This document shows, one piece after another, positions 1-13,968 of a DNA stretch of 64,000 nucleotides. The notes beneath the pieces were generated by a model. It had not been told where the DNA came from. It did not search any database and worked only from the letters and a program-made list of their open reading frames with translations. Origin of the DNA: Stercorarius parasiticus (lineage: Eukaryota > Chordata > Aves > Charadriiformes > Stercorariidae); NCBI GenBank assembly GCA_013396915.1, contig VWZL01000356.1, positions 186,001 to 250,000 of the forward strand. Reading direction: 5' to 3'. Within the stretch, counting starts at the first letter, position 1. Every line of letters starts with the position of its first letter. The position numbers and the translations under genes are program-made.

Positions 1-3000
1 CTTTTTTCATCCTTAATTAAGTTAACTCATTGTGGCAAATACCAGAGCTCGTTCATTCTCATTTGCATCTTCCCCAGCCTGTTGTCTCAACCGCCCTCTG
101 TTTCTCTAGTGCAGCATCCCAGGAGCTACAGCACCATCCAGCTCCCTTTGATCTCTATTGCGGGCACAACCGCAGCCAAACAACATGCACTTGCGAGCCT
201 TTGTAACAGCAGCGGCTGCAGAGATTGATATTGATCCAACTGCTCCTCGTACGTGAGTGTCTGGGGCACAACCTCCCTGCCTTCTAGCCAGCTGCATCCT
301 GCTGCGCCAAGTGTACAACACAGAGCAAACAGCTATTCCAAAGCTTTAACAAAAGGGAGCCCAACTGCCAGCCAGTTGTATTCCGTCCCTCTTGTCTCTC
401 CCTACTATCACATGTTATAAAGTTATCTTATTTTTTATGCACTACGTGCAAATAACATCTACATTTTGTCTTTGCTTGCTGAGAATTATGGAAAGCTGGA
501 GTGGGCTTAGCAAGATACTTTAAACCACCAAATCAGAAAGTCCAGCCTAAGCATGAACAGCTCATTGAAAGACTGGCGTTTACCAGTTGCAGGAAAGGGC
601 CTAGAATGAGACTTTCCTTATCAGCCACACAGCAGATATGCTTTATAACCCGGTGGGAATGGGCTGCTCTGTGAGGGAAGAGATGGTTTATAGCTGGTTA
701 CACGACACAGCAGGAGTGCACCACACATCCATGTGACAATAGCATCTGACCTCTACTTATCTGTGCCTTCCTTTCCCTTTACACAAGTTATAATTGGATA
801 AGAGGCAGTCATTACGTTCACTTGAGTGTCGTGAAACGTAATGGATGTTTGCAAAGGACTAGCAGAGCTTAAGATGAAAGGTCTCATCGTAAGGAAGAGT
901 GCTGGTGGTCAGAACCCAGGGGGAGATTTGCTGAACAGCAGCCCTGCGTAATGGGCCCCCAGGGAGTTTATTAGAGCACCTCACAATTAAAGAAATTCCT
1001 CACCCTTCCATCTCATACCACTTGTTTATTTTAATGCGATGCATAAGGAAGACTAAGCAAAGGACAGAAAACAAAGAACATTCTGATAAATGTTTTCTTT
1101 CAAGCCCCGTCAACCCTGGGGAAGTGGGTAATGTTTCTCACAGACTGCATTACTCACCAAGCATCCAATACTTCAACTGCCAACCTGTAACTCAGGTGGA
1201 AAGGCACAGCAGCTGGCAACCAGCTAGCACGTCTGGAACTTTTAACAGAAACAACACAGGTGGAATCCATCAACCCATCAGAGGAACCCACTCAGGGCCA
1301 CCTGCGCCCTCCAGCACAGCATGAGGGAGAGCTGTGCCTGCCCAAACACCTTCCACAGAGGTGGGAACCCAGGTCCACACCCTAAGGACAGCACAGAATG
1401 AATTAATAGAACAAAGAGCAATAAAGGAGAGGGCTAATGTAGTTATTACATGTTTCTTACAAAGCCATCAGCCCTCCCCTGCAGTTGCCCTTACAGAGCA
1501 AATTCCACTCCCCCATAACTCACACCTTAGCTGTAACACCAGTCAGTGGGCTGAACTGGGAACCAGACGCTCCACCTGGTTTATTACCCTGGGCACTAGT
1601 AGAGAATTAGGTTCTTTACCTAAACTTTTATTTACTTATTACTTCTCAAAACTTTCACAAAGGGAAGCTAGTGGGACACACATTTTCTAAAGGAGCTCAG
1701 TCCAGGGGGTGAGAGAAAGGGAAAGGAACAGTGCATAAAATGGCAGAGCAAAACCCACGGAGGATTAAACCATACCTGCACTGCGACTGTGGATCCTTCC
1801 CCACCTGCCCTTGCCCTCAAGAAAGAGCCCAGCAGCAGCCCAATGTTTATAACCATAGAGTTGCTCCACCTTTCCTAAGATAGTAGCAAATTTAACTGTA
1901 AAATATTTACCTACAATTTATTTTCCAGAGTCTAAAGCCAGACTACAGCTACACAGCCTGGTCCCTGCGTACTCACACCACCAAACTTCACAGAGCCTCT
2001 CCCAGAGACCGGCCAGCAGCAGCCAAACAACTGCAATGTTCAACCCAACAGGGGACATGGGCACACACACACCTGCCTCTCAGTCACACCCACATCAGAA
2101 AGGCAGCAAATGCCACACCAGCTTCCAAGGACCCCTTCAGAAACTGTTTTCTTTCCATAAAACTGAAGATATTAACAAGTAAGAACAACACTAACCTTCT
2201 TCAAACTGAGCAATTCCAACCTTCCTGCTCCTTCCAGGCAACCAGCTACCTCTCTGCTGTCCTAAAAGACTTTTAAATCAGCTGCTGGGAATCAGGGCTA
2301 ATTACTGATTTCTGACTTTCACCTTGCCAGCAAGCCTGGCCCACAAGCCGGGGTGCCAAGTTTGAAAGGAGAATGTCTTCTGTCTCAGAGATTGCGTATT
2401 TTTTGTATTACTGTGATTTGGCTTTTGTTCTCTGGATTAAAAGGTCTTCTTGTGTCAGACGGCTTGTTCCTTATATTTACCGATTCCATGTGTTTGAATT
2501 AATTTTATTATATTTACTATACCTTTTAGATTGCGAAAGAAACCACCAGAGTCTGATGCCACAAACTGAAGGGTGAGCGCACTGCGCCGAGGCAGCAGGA
2601 GCAATAACTTCATGAAATTCTAATGATGTTCTCTATTTTTACCAATAAATAGGAGCAAGTATTGCTTAAAGTAATAAGTATTCACAAAGTTGTTGCTAAC
2701 ACACATCCTTGCCGTTTCCGAAAAAAAAAGAAGAAAAAGAATAGCATCGTCATTGGAAAAGCAGTTTCAAAAGAATTAACGTATTTGGCATGGCAGACAC
2801 ACTGCTACTTTACTTTGGTTTTGACATCCACACAAACGAGTCTGTTAAAAAAACGAAGCAGGCATAAAAAGGCATAGTGCTTTCTTGAATAAAAACTTAC
2901 AACAAAGGTGGTATTTGGGTTTCGGTTTCTTTTGTCACGCTATCAGCTGTTAGCCTTTCCAAGCGTCAATCACTAGGAATTGAAATCATTAGAAACAATC

Positions 3001-3249
3001 TCACTGAGAGCCTACAGCTCGCTTCCCGAGATGTAAGTGGGGGCAGAGCCTGTCCTGAAGCAAACGACATTTGGTTGAAATTGTTTGGAATTACAAGGTT
3101 CATTATAACTTTTTAAGCACTTCTACAGTTACAAAAAAACAATAAAAAGGCCGAAGTCTTACAGTAGGCTTTGCCTTTTCATTTTACAGAGTCAAAACTG
3201 GTCCCATTTTCTACTTCTTGGAACAGAAAATGACTTCTTAAGCCAAATT

Positions 3250-3296
3250 TTTCACTGAAATAGCGTTTCACTGAAATAGACGTTTCACTGAAACAG
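3250..3296. repeat. Triple 14-bp tandem repeat containing TTCACTGAA
   Basis: Three copies of 'tttcactgaaatag' (the last with c for t) begin at 3250, 3266 and 3283. Each contains the inverted-repeat core TTC-N3-GAA at 3251-3259, 3267-3275 and 3284-3292. That core matches the consensus bound by STAT dimers. Whether it is functional cannot be judged from sequence. Confidence 0.9.
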
Positions 3297-3410
3297 AAAT
3301 AACTTTTAGCAAGTATTTTCAACAACAGAAGAAAAAATTTAAAATTGCTCTATGTGAGATATTCTGGGAAAATAATTTTTCTGCACCAAATTCTTTAGAA
3401 CAGCACATTA

Positions 3411-3470
3411 AAAACAAAAAAGCCAAAAAACAAACAAACAAACCCAAAAAACAACAACAAAAAATCCACC
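3411..3470. repeat. A-rich / (CAAA)n low-complexity tract
   Basis: A-rich sequence contains four tandem acaa-type units, followed by caacaac units. It is simple sequence with no coding content. Confidence 0.85.
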
Positions 3471-4880
3471 AGCCTTGCCATCCAGAAAGTTTTTAAAAAC
3501 TTTAGTAGAGCGTTTTCTTGGCTACGGCACAGTGCCTGGCAAAATCCAAGCCGGTTAGTATTAAAGACAAGCTTCCCAACCTGTTTTAGAAGCTTAGATT
3601 TGTCACTCAGACCATTTTGCTTCCGTTGTTGGGTAAAGTATCAAAGAACGCGAGGTGTAAAGGTTTCCGAGAACCTACAATAACAGTTGTGTGTGGCGCT
3701 GCCGTGAATACATAAAAGCAAACCTAATAAACGTAGTGGGAAAACATTCCTAAAAGTGTCATATTTAATATCTCATATTGCACTTGAACGAATGGAAGGC
3801 GCTGTGGAAAGCACAGCTTGCCTTGCACTTGCATACTGATGGTTATATCAAACAGAATTTTTTTGCTGAATATATTGTATTTTGTCTATTTTAGGCAAGC
3901 AGTAACATTTATGTTAGATATTTTTAAGTCATTACCTTACAAGAGCATGTAACTCACTTCAGCTTTTGCCTTGATTGCATATATCAGCAGTTATTTTCAT
4001 TTAAGTGGAAAAAATTCTGACTTGAGACAAACAGGGCAAAATTTCTGTCAGCCGAACCATCTAAAACGTAACCTTAAAAGCTACATATTATTCAACCTGT
4101 CATTTCTGTTTACTGCAGCGGGGAAAGGGTTTTTTTGCTCTTTAATCCCATTAGCCCTGCTGAAATAGCAGGCTGGAGTCGGCACCATCTGGAACCAGTC
4201 AGAGCTGAACGCGCAGCTCCAGTGGCGATGCTCAGTTGTGCAGCCCCTGGACGTGCTGGTGCACAGCCTGAGCAATGCCCGTCTTTAATTACTCCCACAG
4301 AAAACAGGGAGGGGAAGCATAAGCGGTTTCCACCCTCCTCTCCCCAATCTGCAAACCCTGTTCTCAGGGCCGGCAGCTAGAATAAAAGTCCTTTCCCGGG
4401 ATGTGCTGGTCACCAGCACGTGCGACCAAGAGGAGTGCCCTGGGGAGTGGGTCAGGAAGGAACTGGGGAGCAGGGATGAAGGCAGGTTTGGGGGAGGAAG
4501 GTCCATGCAGGGGCTGAGGGGCAGTGGTCTCTGCATGGCGTTGGTGAAGGTGTGATGGCACGCAAGCAAGGTGTTTCAAAGAACAACAATATGCTTTTTA
4601 TTTTTTTTCCACAGGCTTCCAAGATTTTCAAATGAGGTCTAAAAGCAATCCTCCCTGTTTTACAAAATCATTTTTCTTTCTCTTGTCTATTTTTATCTTC
4701 TAAACTGCAAATGAGGACAAAACTCCCAAGATGGTGCTGAAAGAGAAACAGCAGCACCATGGAGGAAGGACTGATGCCATGTCCGGAGCCTGCATTATGC
4801 TGTTCCTGACCCCAGGACCTGAATTAACCTTTCCAGAGCTGTGATATGGATAATCACGCTATCAAACTCACACGCCACGG

Positions 4881-4964
4881 AAAATGTCCCTGCCCATGGC
4901 AGGGGGGTTAGAACTAGATGACCTTTAAGATCTCTCCAACCCAAACCATTCTATGATTCTATGA
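4881..4964 (+). mobile_element. CR1 LINE 3' end fragment
   Basis: It begins in the 'tgtccctgcccatggcag' region and ends with the typical CR1 tail 'accattctatgattctat'. Only the last ~85 bp are present, a usual result of 5' truncation. Confidence 0.93.
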
Positions 4965-5827
4965 ACACCCTCCATCACACTCTTTATCCCATCAGGGTGA
5001 TTTAGTTTCCAGTTGCCTTTTTGCTCCAAACAGCTTTCAGTTGAGTTGGCCACTTGGTCACTAATCCTGGTATGGTATCTAGCAACATTAATTAGTCTAT
5101 CTAGTGAGCCTAATAAACGGAAAAGCTTTGCATTTCTCTATTGTATTTTCTCATTAATTCATTTTGTTGCATTTAACAAAGCGTTTTCTAAGGAAACAGA
5201 TACAGACTGCCAAGTCTTCTTCCCCTGTAAAATCCAGGCTCTGTTGCTTGTATTTGAAATAGTTTTAGCCTGCTTAAAAAAACCAGAGTAATGCATTGGG
5301 CTGAAGTAAGCATTAATATTGAGAGATTAAATCTATTCCAGTTTAGCTATAAGATTTGGAACTTCTGTTTTGCTTTCACTAGTCTCTCATTTTATGAGCA
5401 TATAGATCATTTTGCCATAACGCGTGGCTAAACTGATTTCATGGCTGTATTGTGTCAAAATTATCTTCTTTAAATTGCCAAGTAAGGAACATCGACTTAT
5501 GTACAAGTGGATTTCCTTTCCCTCTTGTCTCCCCTCCACAATCTTTAATGAGTCCCTACTTTGCTGTCAGCTACCATCGAACATTGGAACAATTTTTAAA
5601 AGTGAGGAAAAAGGTGGCAGCCTGTTAGATTTTAATATTCTGACGCTCCTCTGGGAGTGGATGAAACTGTTTATTTCCATTTTCTGCAATTTCATTTGGC
5701 TTCCCTGAACTTACATATTGCATTTTTCCTTAGTAGATATCAACCTTAATTCTGATAAAAGGCTCAGATTAATGTGGTCTAGTTCTGATAATTCACTCTT
5801 AAGGCTTTTCTAGACTCTTAAGGCAAT

Positions 5828-5890
5828 ACTAATAAATCTTTTCTCTTTCTTTTTCTCTCTATTTTTCTTTCTTTTCCTCAATTTTCCTTC
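5828..5890. repeat. Polypyrimidine (CT-rich) tract
   Basis: About 60 bases are nearly all C or T, with only scattered A. It is a simple-sequence tract, and no gene is adjacent. Confidence 0.85.
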
Positions 5891-8800
5891 TGAAACAGAA
5901 AGTGTTTACTGAACTTGTTCTTCATTATGTTTCCAGATTTTGTTTCATAAAAGTCTATCCCGATTGCTTTTTAAATGTTGGTTAAAAATAAAGAAGAAAC
6001 AAAACCGGCATTAGACTCTTAAGCATGTTTAGAAATGACATGCGTGAATTTAGAGGAAAAACAGTGAGAATCCCATTTCTAGTTAGAGTAAGCTGTTTCC
6101 CACTATGTTTGTGAAATTATCTGTGCTGTCAGGTCTCATCCAGATTTTTCTCATGGGTAAGGCTCCAAAGCCTGTTTAATCTCTTCCTCTGTACCTCTCT
6201 GGTGTGACTCCTGTGCAAAGTACCTTCTCAGTCCTTCCACTGGGGTAATATTGTTCAATCTCACCTGCTCCTGGGCTGCTGGAGTCTAGTTTCAAAACTA
6301 GGGAGACCAAAAAAGTGCAATAAATGCCTATGGCAGTTGTCCTGCTAACCACTGGAAATTGTTACTAATTGGCCTGTGTATAAAACCTTGCTCTTGTCTT
6401 TCTTAAATTTGAAGCTATGGATGTGTGTAGACCAGAAAACACGTTCAGAAAGGGACCCGGCTCATGGGATGATGGTATTCAACTGGTTTAATATTTCCTA
6501 CTCTGCTTCCCATTAATACTTTCCGTTGATCTGCCTTCCCTATGTCAGTAAATAGATTTCACACACGCACTGCTTTTTTTCCCCCATCACGTTATTTGAG
6601 TGTTTTGTTTAGTTACAACCACCGCACAGAGAGGAACTACACATGGAGGTGGCTTGCAGGGCTAATGTTGGCTACCTTCTCTCCCATGCGGGTTGATGGA
6701 CTGAATTTTTTTAGAGTGTGGGTTTCAGTTGTTCTGGATTTTTTTAAAGCTTTTATTTCAAATAAATAAGGTATTAGATGTGAAGTTCAAAAGGGATGCA
6801 CTGAGATACTCTGTCCAAATAATCTGTGCAAGTAAATGTCATGTAAGTAGGCTATTTTATTTGGAACAAATAGTTTAAAGAGATACGTATTTATCTTTAG
6901 GTGAAGGTTAAAGATTTAATAACACAGAAACTGAGTTAATGTTCCACGTAAAATCTTGTTTTATTTTGTGCAAGTCCAGATCTTCCCTCAACAGCAGCAA
7001 CCGTAACAACTGATTAGGTCCTTTCAACGCTGCCTTACTGCTGGAGACCCAACTGTAGATTCCTTCTACAAATGGCCGGCCAATGGACACCCTAAATCTA
7101 GAAGTTCATGCACTACTTGTGTGGCACAGACCAACGGGACCATGGTGGAACAAAGATGTGGGTGTCTTTCTCCATAAGGAGAAAGGCATGGCCAGTCTCT
7201 CTCTCATGGCCAGTCTGTCCCTTTGGTTGTGTCCATGACACACAAGAAGCAAGTGTCCCTGATGAGCAGGTGGCAAGTACACTCCATGTCTTATGCCATC
7301 AATTACCATAAACTGGTAACAATTTTACAGTTAAGATTGCAGCGAGCTATCCTAGGAAAGTTTCATTTGACACGTATGCCCTCTTTTACCTGCCGTACAT
7401 CTCAAGTTTGCCTTTGCCAAGTGAGAATCATCTGTGCGGGGCTCAGATAAACACAGGCGAGAACAGTTTTCAGAAAAGAGATTTTGCTTTCATAATAAAG
7501 GCTTTGGAAAACATATTTGAAGAAATAAGTGGTTTAAGAGTAAAAGGATGGTAAGAGACCAGCTTGGAGAAGTAAATATTGCATGAAACATAAATGTTTC
7601 ACTTCTTTTTCCTTTTATTTAATGAGAGAATAGCCACTTGATTATAACCCATGCACCATTAGTGCTACCTTTCTTTTTTTAGCAGCAGTTATGTCCCCTG
7701 AAGTGTTTTCTTTGCACTGCGGGAGAATTTACTCAGTAAATACGGGTGAGAAAAGAGTATTTCATGAATTGTGGCTAGTGAATATGCAGGAAAGGGGTCT
7801 GCTCTTGTGCAGAGAAGCCTCAGTGATCCTGATAGCTCAAATGCACACACTACAAAGTTAAGAGTGTTGAAGGGACAAAAGCTGTCCCTACCAGAGAGAA
7901 CTGTGTCTGAAACTCTGAGTAACCCACTTGTAGTTTGGCAGCTGACTTATTTCAGATGCAAGCTGTTTCTCCCGTGACAGGTGATATATGTGAGCAAGCA
8001 CTAACGATGATCACAAGGGGAGTGATGGATGAGTCCACACCTACTGCCCGAACTCCAGATTTTAGCCCCCAGCTTCAGTCAGAGCGCCAGGCTGAGAGGT
8101 GCTGTAAATCTCCAGGGCTGCAGAGGAGCCTACAGAGCAAACTTAAATAAGCTAAAAGGCTTGGCCAATTAGTCTTTAAATAAGCTTTCATTGAGCAGGA
8201 AAAGCATTGGGCGAGATGTTAATTTGAAGCAGGTTTGATCTACGTGTATACACATTGCTGACAGGAAAGAGGATGGCACAGAACTAATAAAAAGGAATAA
8301 TATTAAGCTGGAGAAAGGAAGAGGAAACAAGGGTAAAAATGGTTTTAATGCAGTAAGATCTATCATGCAGAGTTGAAAAGTCAGACTGTGAAAAGCCAAT
8401 TAGTGCATCGAATATGAAAAGCACACGAATTAAATACAGAGAAGATCATCAAAGAGAGATGAAGTGTGGATGTTCCCAGCACGCAGGCATAAAGGCATTT
8501 CAGTTGAGTACATAAGAAAATGTTTTTAAAACGAAATGAAATGCAGTGAGAATTCAGTAAAAACAAACCTCTAAGGGGCAAATGACAGATTGCAAAATGA
8601 AAGTATAAAAAACCAAATCTTTATATAGTGTCTAACACTGACAAGTTACTTCAAGGTTGAGTTTATGAGGTCCTGTGCCATAAACATCACGATCTAGAAA
8701 ACTGATTTGTTACTTGATGCAGATTTTAATCTAGTATCTTCTGTTCCTGGAGCGTTAACGAGCAAAGAGCTGGATTGTAGTATAGTTCTGTATTACTAGA

Positions 8801-11404
8801 ATAAGAAATAAGGACCAACATCAGCATTCATATTTTAAATTACTAACAAATGTCTTGAAAACAGCCTCTCCTATTAAGCAACTTGGGTGCTCATTGTGGT
8901 CTGAACACATTGAGAACGGCTTTGATATAAATACTGAATTCATAAGTGAATTTTCTGCATTTAGAGTGGCCACCTGCTGGCTTTTATTCAAAGGAGAAAA
9001 AACACAGAGGTTTTTTGCTGTCCTCTTACACCAGGATAAAGGAAACTACTAGGCAGTATAGGATGCTTTCAAAATATTACAATTGGAAACGAAAAGTTGA
9101 TTGAGTTTCTAGAAATTATTGGGCTTAAATCTCCATACATCATGAGAAACTATATTGGCAAAATATTGAGATATGAGAACCCTGAATTAAGGAATATAGG
9201 TTGTTCCTGCAGGTCGAATGAACGTTGACTTTGTATCCTTGAGCAACTGCTGCCGAGAGTCGGGTCATGGCCAGCTCTTGCTGCAGCTCTGCTTCCAGCA
9301 GGAACATAAGGGCTGATCTCTGCAAGCAGCCGGGCATAGGGTGACCAGGTCTGGTCAGTCCGTTGGGTAATCTCAGCGTAAGAGCCTTCTGGGGAACAGT
9401 TACGAAAGATCTCTGAATTGACAAACCAGACTAAAAAACACTTGTGCAGGAATTTGTAATCAGTGTTTTAAGCTTTCCTAGTACTCCATCTGCTGAAGTC
9501 TTAGTGGAACCATTATGCAGAGGAATCGCCCAAGTAATCAGAGTAGGGAAGCTGCCATAGACACCACCCCCCTCCTTTTTTTTTTCCCCTGCATAAATGC
9601 ATTTTACGTTTCAATTGTTCAAAAAGGTTTTTATGTAGTATATATTTTGAATAGTTTAAAGCTGCGATTTGAAATCAGTGTGTTTAATAATAGAAGTATA
9701 AGTACTTGAAAAGTGAAAAGTCACATTAGGATGTTCAATCCTGTCTCATTTTCTAAGCATCTTTAAAAGTTTAAGGATGAAATCAAGTATAACAAGTTAC
9801 TTAACATGAGTACTTTGTATTTTTTGAGGTACTCAGTACCTCAAGCTAATGTCAAGTCAACATCCAGGATTCTTGTTGAGCTTAAGCTCATATTTTAGTT
9901 CAGCCATTATGCCAAAATGCTCTGCAGTGCATGTGGAAAGTCTGTTCCTCAGATAAGGATTTGTTCTGAAAGTTGGTTCTGTTCTACCTCAAACCAGGAC
10001 ACTATCAAATAATAAAATTTCTACCATTAGAGGCTAGTTTTGCAATGTGTATTCACAGTACTGTAAATACAAAATAGCTAAGAAACTTAAGCACTCATCT
10101 TAATCTTTGGGATGTTTCCTTTTTGAACACTTAATCTTTGGGGATATAAGTGTTACCAGAGAGGTTTTGCTCTGGCTTCTAGATTAAGACTGACCTGTGT
10201 GGCTAAAATCTACTATACATAGCATCTTCCTTCCAAGAAGGAAGAATTTTAATTTACGATTTTATCATTTATTTTCTATCACTTGTGTGCTGAAAATAAA
10301 AACATATTGGAAGCAAAGACTATCCTTAAAGTTCCAACTTGAACTCTCTAAAAGTAGAAACAGCTTTAGTACTCCCTGCAATTTAAGACCAAACATGCAA
10401 TTCACTTGAACCAAGCATAGAAACAACCTTTCCCAAACTTCTGCTACCAAAGCTACTACTGAAGGTAGAACAGTTTCTGTGACAAGAAATCTGCCATCAG
10501 CTTTCTATGCCATTAGGCAACAGTTATAAAATCAGATGGCAAGACTCTTCTCATTAGTAAGACCAAACAATTAAATAACAACCATCAGTAAAAAAAAAAA
10601 AAGTATTATTTAGTGTAACAGACATTTCAGGAAAGCTGAAACAGCAGCAGTTTACTGAGCCGTCATTAGCGTAATTGTTATGCCTATCACTTTGTAGCGG
10701 AGTCAGAAGTGAGGCTGGGGCATGGCAGCTTTTGCTCGTTCCGCTGCCTGCGATACGTCCACTTTTTCCTCTGTTAGCCTTTTTCCAGCCAAAGTACATC
10801 CTCTACATGTTGCTGAATCCTGGCAGCGCTCTGGTTTGTGGTTGTTGGTGTCCAAAAGGTTAACGTGATAATGCCTGTCTGTAAACCAGTCAACGTTCAA
10901 ATGTTACAGCAGAGCAGTCCTCTCCTCACCCTTTTCTATCCCCAGCAGGGCAATTACTTCCCCATGACAGCCATCATCAGCGCAGAGGTTCTATGTCACT
11001 TACTGTGTAACTATTCATAAAGTTGTAATGAGTGCAATTTAAAAAACAAAACAAAAAAAAAAACAAAACCCAAACCATCAACTGTTGATTATTTCTTTGA
11101 AACCCAGCCATTTGCTGTGTCACTTGTGTTGGCTCCTAAGACCACATTTTCCCCTTCATCAGGCCAGCGTATGAGATTGGATAGACTGTACTCAGCAGTT
11201 ACAGAGCATTGGGCAGTGACTGGAACGGCTGGTCACAAATATAATAATGGCCAAAGTGGGAGAACTTTATCTGATTAACTGAAACCCATATCTCACTTTA
11301 ATTAATTTAATCTCACTCAACAACTTAAAGATCCATTAAAGACCGTTGGGCCATTAAAGATCCATTGGGAACAACACTCAAGTGGCACCAGACATTATTA
11401 AGGT

Positions 11405-11418
11405 GTCGGGGGGGGGGG
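11405..11418. repeat. Poly-G run
   Basis: A run of about ten G residues follows 'gtc'. It is prone to sequencing and assembly error. Confidence 0.85.
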
Positions 11419-12345
11419 AGACAACAACAAATTTTGCTCAGCTCTTTTGCTTGTACAAGCCATCTCCTTCCTCTGTCCTTCTCCAGAAGGATGCTGTTTC
11501 TAATCCGGAGCTGACCTGGATGAGGTGAGTACCGCTGTCGCCACAGAGCCAGTTTCAATGCAGTTCTCCACTTTACACCTGCATTTCTGCTGATTGCCAT
11601 CTACCAGTTTCTCAGGCACCACTCCAGAGCAGGGTGATCTGATTCGACTCTGGGGGCTGCCTAGCCCACTGACCATGCTTGGCCTAACACCTCCCTGGGA
11701 GCAGAAACCACGGTAAGACTACACTAATCAGAGCAATTAAATTTCTCCCTGATTTATTCTTGCTCTGATACACTAGAAATTGTTTTTAAACCCTGGCTCA
11801 AAGCTTGCATCATGTAGCACGATGAGAGAGCTGGCAAGCCTTGGGTTGTTTTGAACAACAAACCATAGGGTCATAATATGCTGATTATTTTACTTCCAAA
11901 TGAAAGCAGCTCCATGAAGACTCCTCGAGTGAGTTTATTCCAGCTTTGAGCTAGAAACAACATACCTGCAGGTTAATGGAGACCTGAACAGATAGGCAGT
12001 GCTGAAAGAATGAGCCCTCCTGCAGCTCAGCCTTCAAAGGAAACTGATGTTCAAAGGTGCATACGAACCAACTTTGCCTGAAAACGCCATGTAGGTATAC
12101 TTGTCCTGCCTACCCATTTCTGAAACGTTGAATGTTTGATTTTGCAGCTTCTCAAGTGTTCTTTTAAAGCTGTCGATTAAAGACTGTGTTTAAGTTCCTC
12201 CCCATCTGTCTTTTAATTTATTCAGTATGTAAAAAGGATACATTTCACATGTTTCCTATTATTCTGTGACTGGCTCTTTAACCCATTAAACCCCAACGTT
12301 ACTAACAAGTATACTCTTGAGATCTTTCTTAATTTTCTGAAGAAT

Positions 12346-12415
12346 TTACATACGTATGTGTGTGCACATGTGTGCATGTAAATATACATATATACCCACA
12401 CACAGAGTACCTCCA
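12346..12415. repeat. Degenerate TG/TA dinucleotide repeat
   Basis: Interrupted tgtg, catg and atat units are followed by cacaca. It is an old, decayed microsatellite. Confidence 0.8.
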
Positions 12416-13693
12416 TGCATACAAATGATTTGGGGATGGAAGAAATTCTTGCTCCTCCTGGAAGGCTATTTTCCTGACTGAATTTTCAGAAGGCACAATT
12501 TTTTTTCTGAACTCAGTATTAAACTCACTATATTTTACAGAGCAAATAAAACCCCTACCAGATGGCTAGCCAAGGCTATTACGGGCTGTCATTACTTTCC
12601 ACACCCACCTGTCCCTCCGGATTAGGAAATATGACTGAAGAGTTGGTTTTCCTCGTGCGTTTTTTCGTAGCAGCGATGCCAGTGAACAGATGATGCCTCG
12701 CAGTTATCTTCAGCTCCCCCAGAGCACTCGGCTGCCATTCAGCGGGTTGCTTTGCTCTCTTCTCCGACAAGGAAAATGTAAGTTATAGAGAGGTAAAATG
12801 TAAGTTGTAAAGAAGTATGCTGCTCAGAGCAAAATGCCACCTGATGAAGAGTGTAACATTTCATTGTGCAACTAAGATCTGAATATGGTAGAACTTCACG
12901 AAAAATCAGCTTTTTGTCCAAAAATAAACATGTGCCAGAGCTATCTGTATCACACGTCTACAGCCAACTGGAGGCTCCATCACATCTGACTAATGCTGCA
13001 TAGTGCTCAGTTACAAAATGGACACATAGGTAGTTGTAACCAGAGTCTTGATAATTTCTCATAACCCAGGCATTCGCTTCCGCATTTCCAGTTCCCTCCT
13101 TCTCCCTCCGTTGCCTTGCAGGACATTGAAGCACAGCGGCACGTGGACTTCCAACATGTGGAGGAAAGCCCTCAGGCTCCGTGGGAATGGACATGGCAGT
13201 CCAGGCTCTGACAAGCAGCTCTCATAATTCTGTCTCCCAACCTGAGAGCACAGACTACGCCAAGGTCAGCTAATCAGTGTTAATGTAGAGTGCGTGGGAC
13301 TACCCAAAGGCGAATGGCAGCTGATTTGAGTTAGCGCATGTTTGTCATCCATAAAAGAGATCCATTTCAAATCATGTCATATTTGCTAGGGCTGCGCTCC
13401 CAGGCAGTTACTACAGATGCTGTCACTTTCAAACTTGTCTTTTCATCTGTGAGCTTAGGGACTTGCTTCATCTGGCTTTTTTTTGTTGTTTATTTGCACA
13501 AATGTATACATAAAACATAATTTAGTCCCTCTTTTGCAAAGTGCTCCAGATGCTGTTTGTTAATTTTAGCACACACAGCAGGGCTGTGAGTCCTGCGAAT
13601 GTTACGACTGCTTCAACTGAAATCTTGCTCCACAGAAAAGGCAAACATTGCTAAATGCAAACAAACATCAGCTGAGCAGCAAACAGCAATTCA

Positions 13694-13763
13694 GTGGAGG
13701 TTCTAAAGATGAATCTTGAATCGGAAGGTCTCTTCCAACCTAGGCAATCCTGTGATTCTATTA
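13694..13763 (+). mobile_element. CR1 LINE 3' end fragment, diverged
   Basis: About 70 bp match the CR1 3' end: 'ggtctcttccaacctagg' and then 'cctgtgattctat'. It is more diverged than the copy at 4.9 kb, so probably older. It lies 110 bp before another, internal CR1 piece in the same orientation. The order is wrong for a single element, so these are two insertions. Confidence 0.85.
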
Positions 13764-13872
13764 TTCACTTGTACAGACGCCTTTGGTTCCTCTTCCCCCA
13801 CTCGCACAGTGACAGTGGGCCAAAGCAATCACCCCATGTGGAGCTGCTAGCAGCATAAGAAGAAACAGCAGG

Positions 13873-13968
13873 ACGTATAGGACAAGGAGTAACAGTTTTA
13901 AATTAAAAGAGGGGACATTTAGACTAGACTTCAGGAAGAAATTCTTTACTGTGAGGGTGCTCCAGAGG
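13873..13968 (+). mobile_element. CR1 LINE internal 3' fragment
   Basis: It aligns by eye to the stretch at about 18209-18290 of the large CR1 copy in this window: ataggac...gtaacag, a Lys/Arg-coding stretch, then 'attctttactgtgagggtg'. It stops abruptly before the family's final ~170 bp. Confidence 0.85.

Larger units (their letters stand above)
1..4880. other. Gene-free interval
   Basis: No coding sequence or RNA gene can be supported. The longest frames (up to 118 codons at 1334-1690) lack any domain, biased codon use or splice context. It contains a short CA run near 2061-2075, an A/G-rich run near 2720-2740, the triple TTCN3GAA repeat at 3250-3296 and the A-rich tract at 3411-3470. Confidence 0.7.
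4965..13693. other. Gene-free interval
   Basis: AT-rich sequence with frequent stops in all frames. The frames present (up to 94 codons) show no recognisable protein. Apart from the polypyrimidine tract (5.8 kb), an A-rich run at 11041-11065, the poly-G run (11.4 kb) and the decayed TG repeat (12.3 kb), I see nothing structured. Confidence 0.7.

Noticed and set aside
1334..1690. 118-codon plus-strand frame
   Set aside because: Low-complexity, Thr/Gln/Ser-rich chance translation with no supporting context.
9140..9424. 94-codon minus-strand frame with an Ala/Leu/Glu-rich centre
   Set aside because: It looks helical in part, but I see no family match, no splice sites at the edges and no start context.
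11041..11065. A-rich tract as the tail of a processed pseudogene
   Set aside because: No cDNA-like sequence precedes it on either strand. It is treated as simple A-rich DNA.
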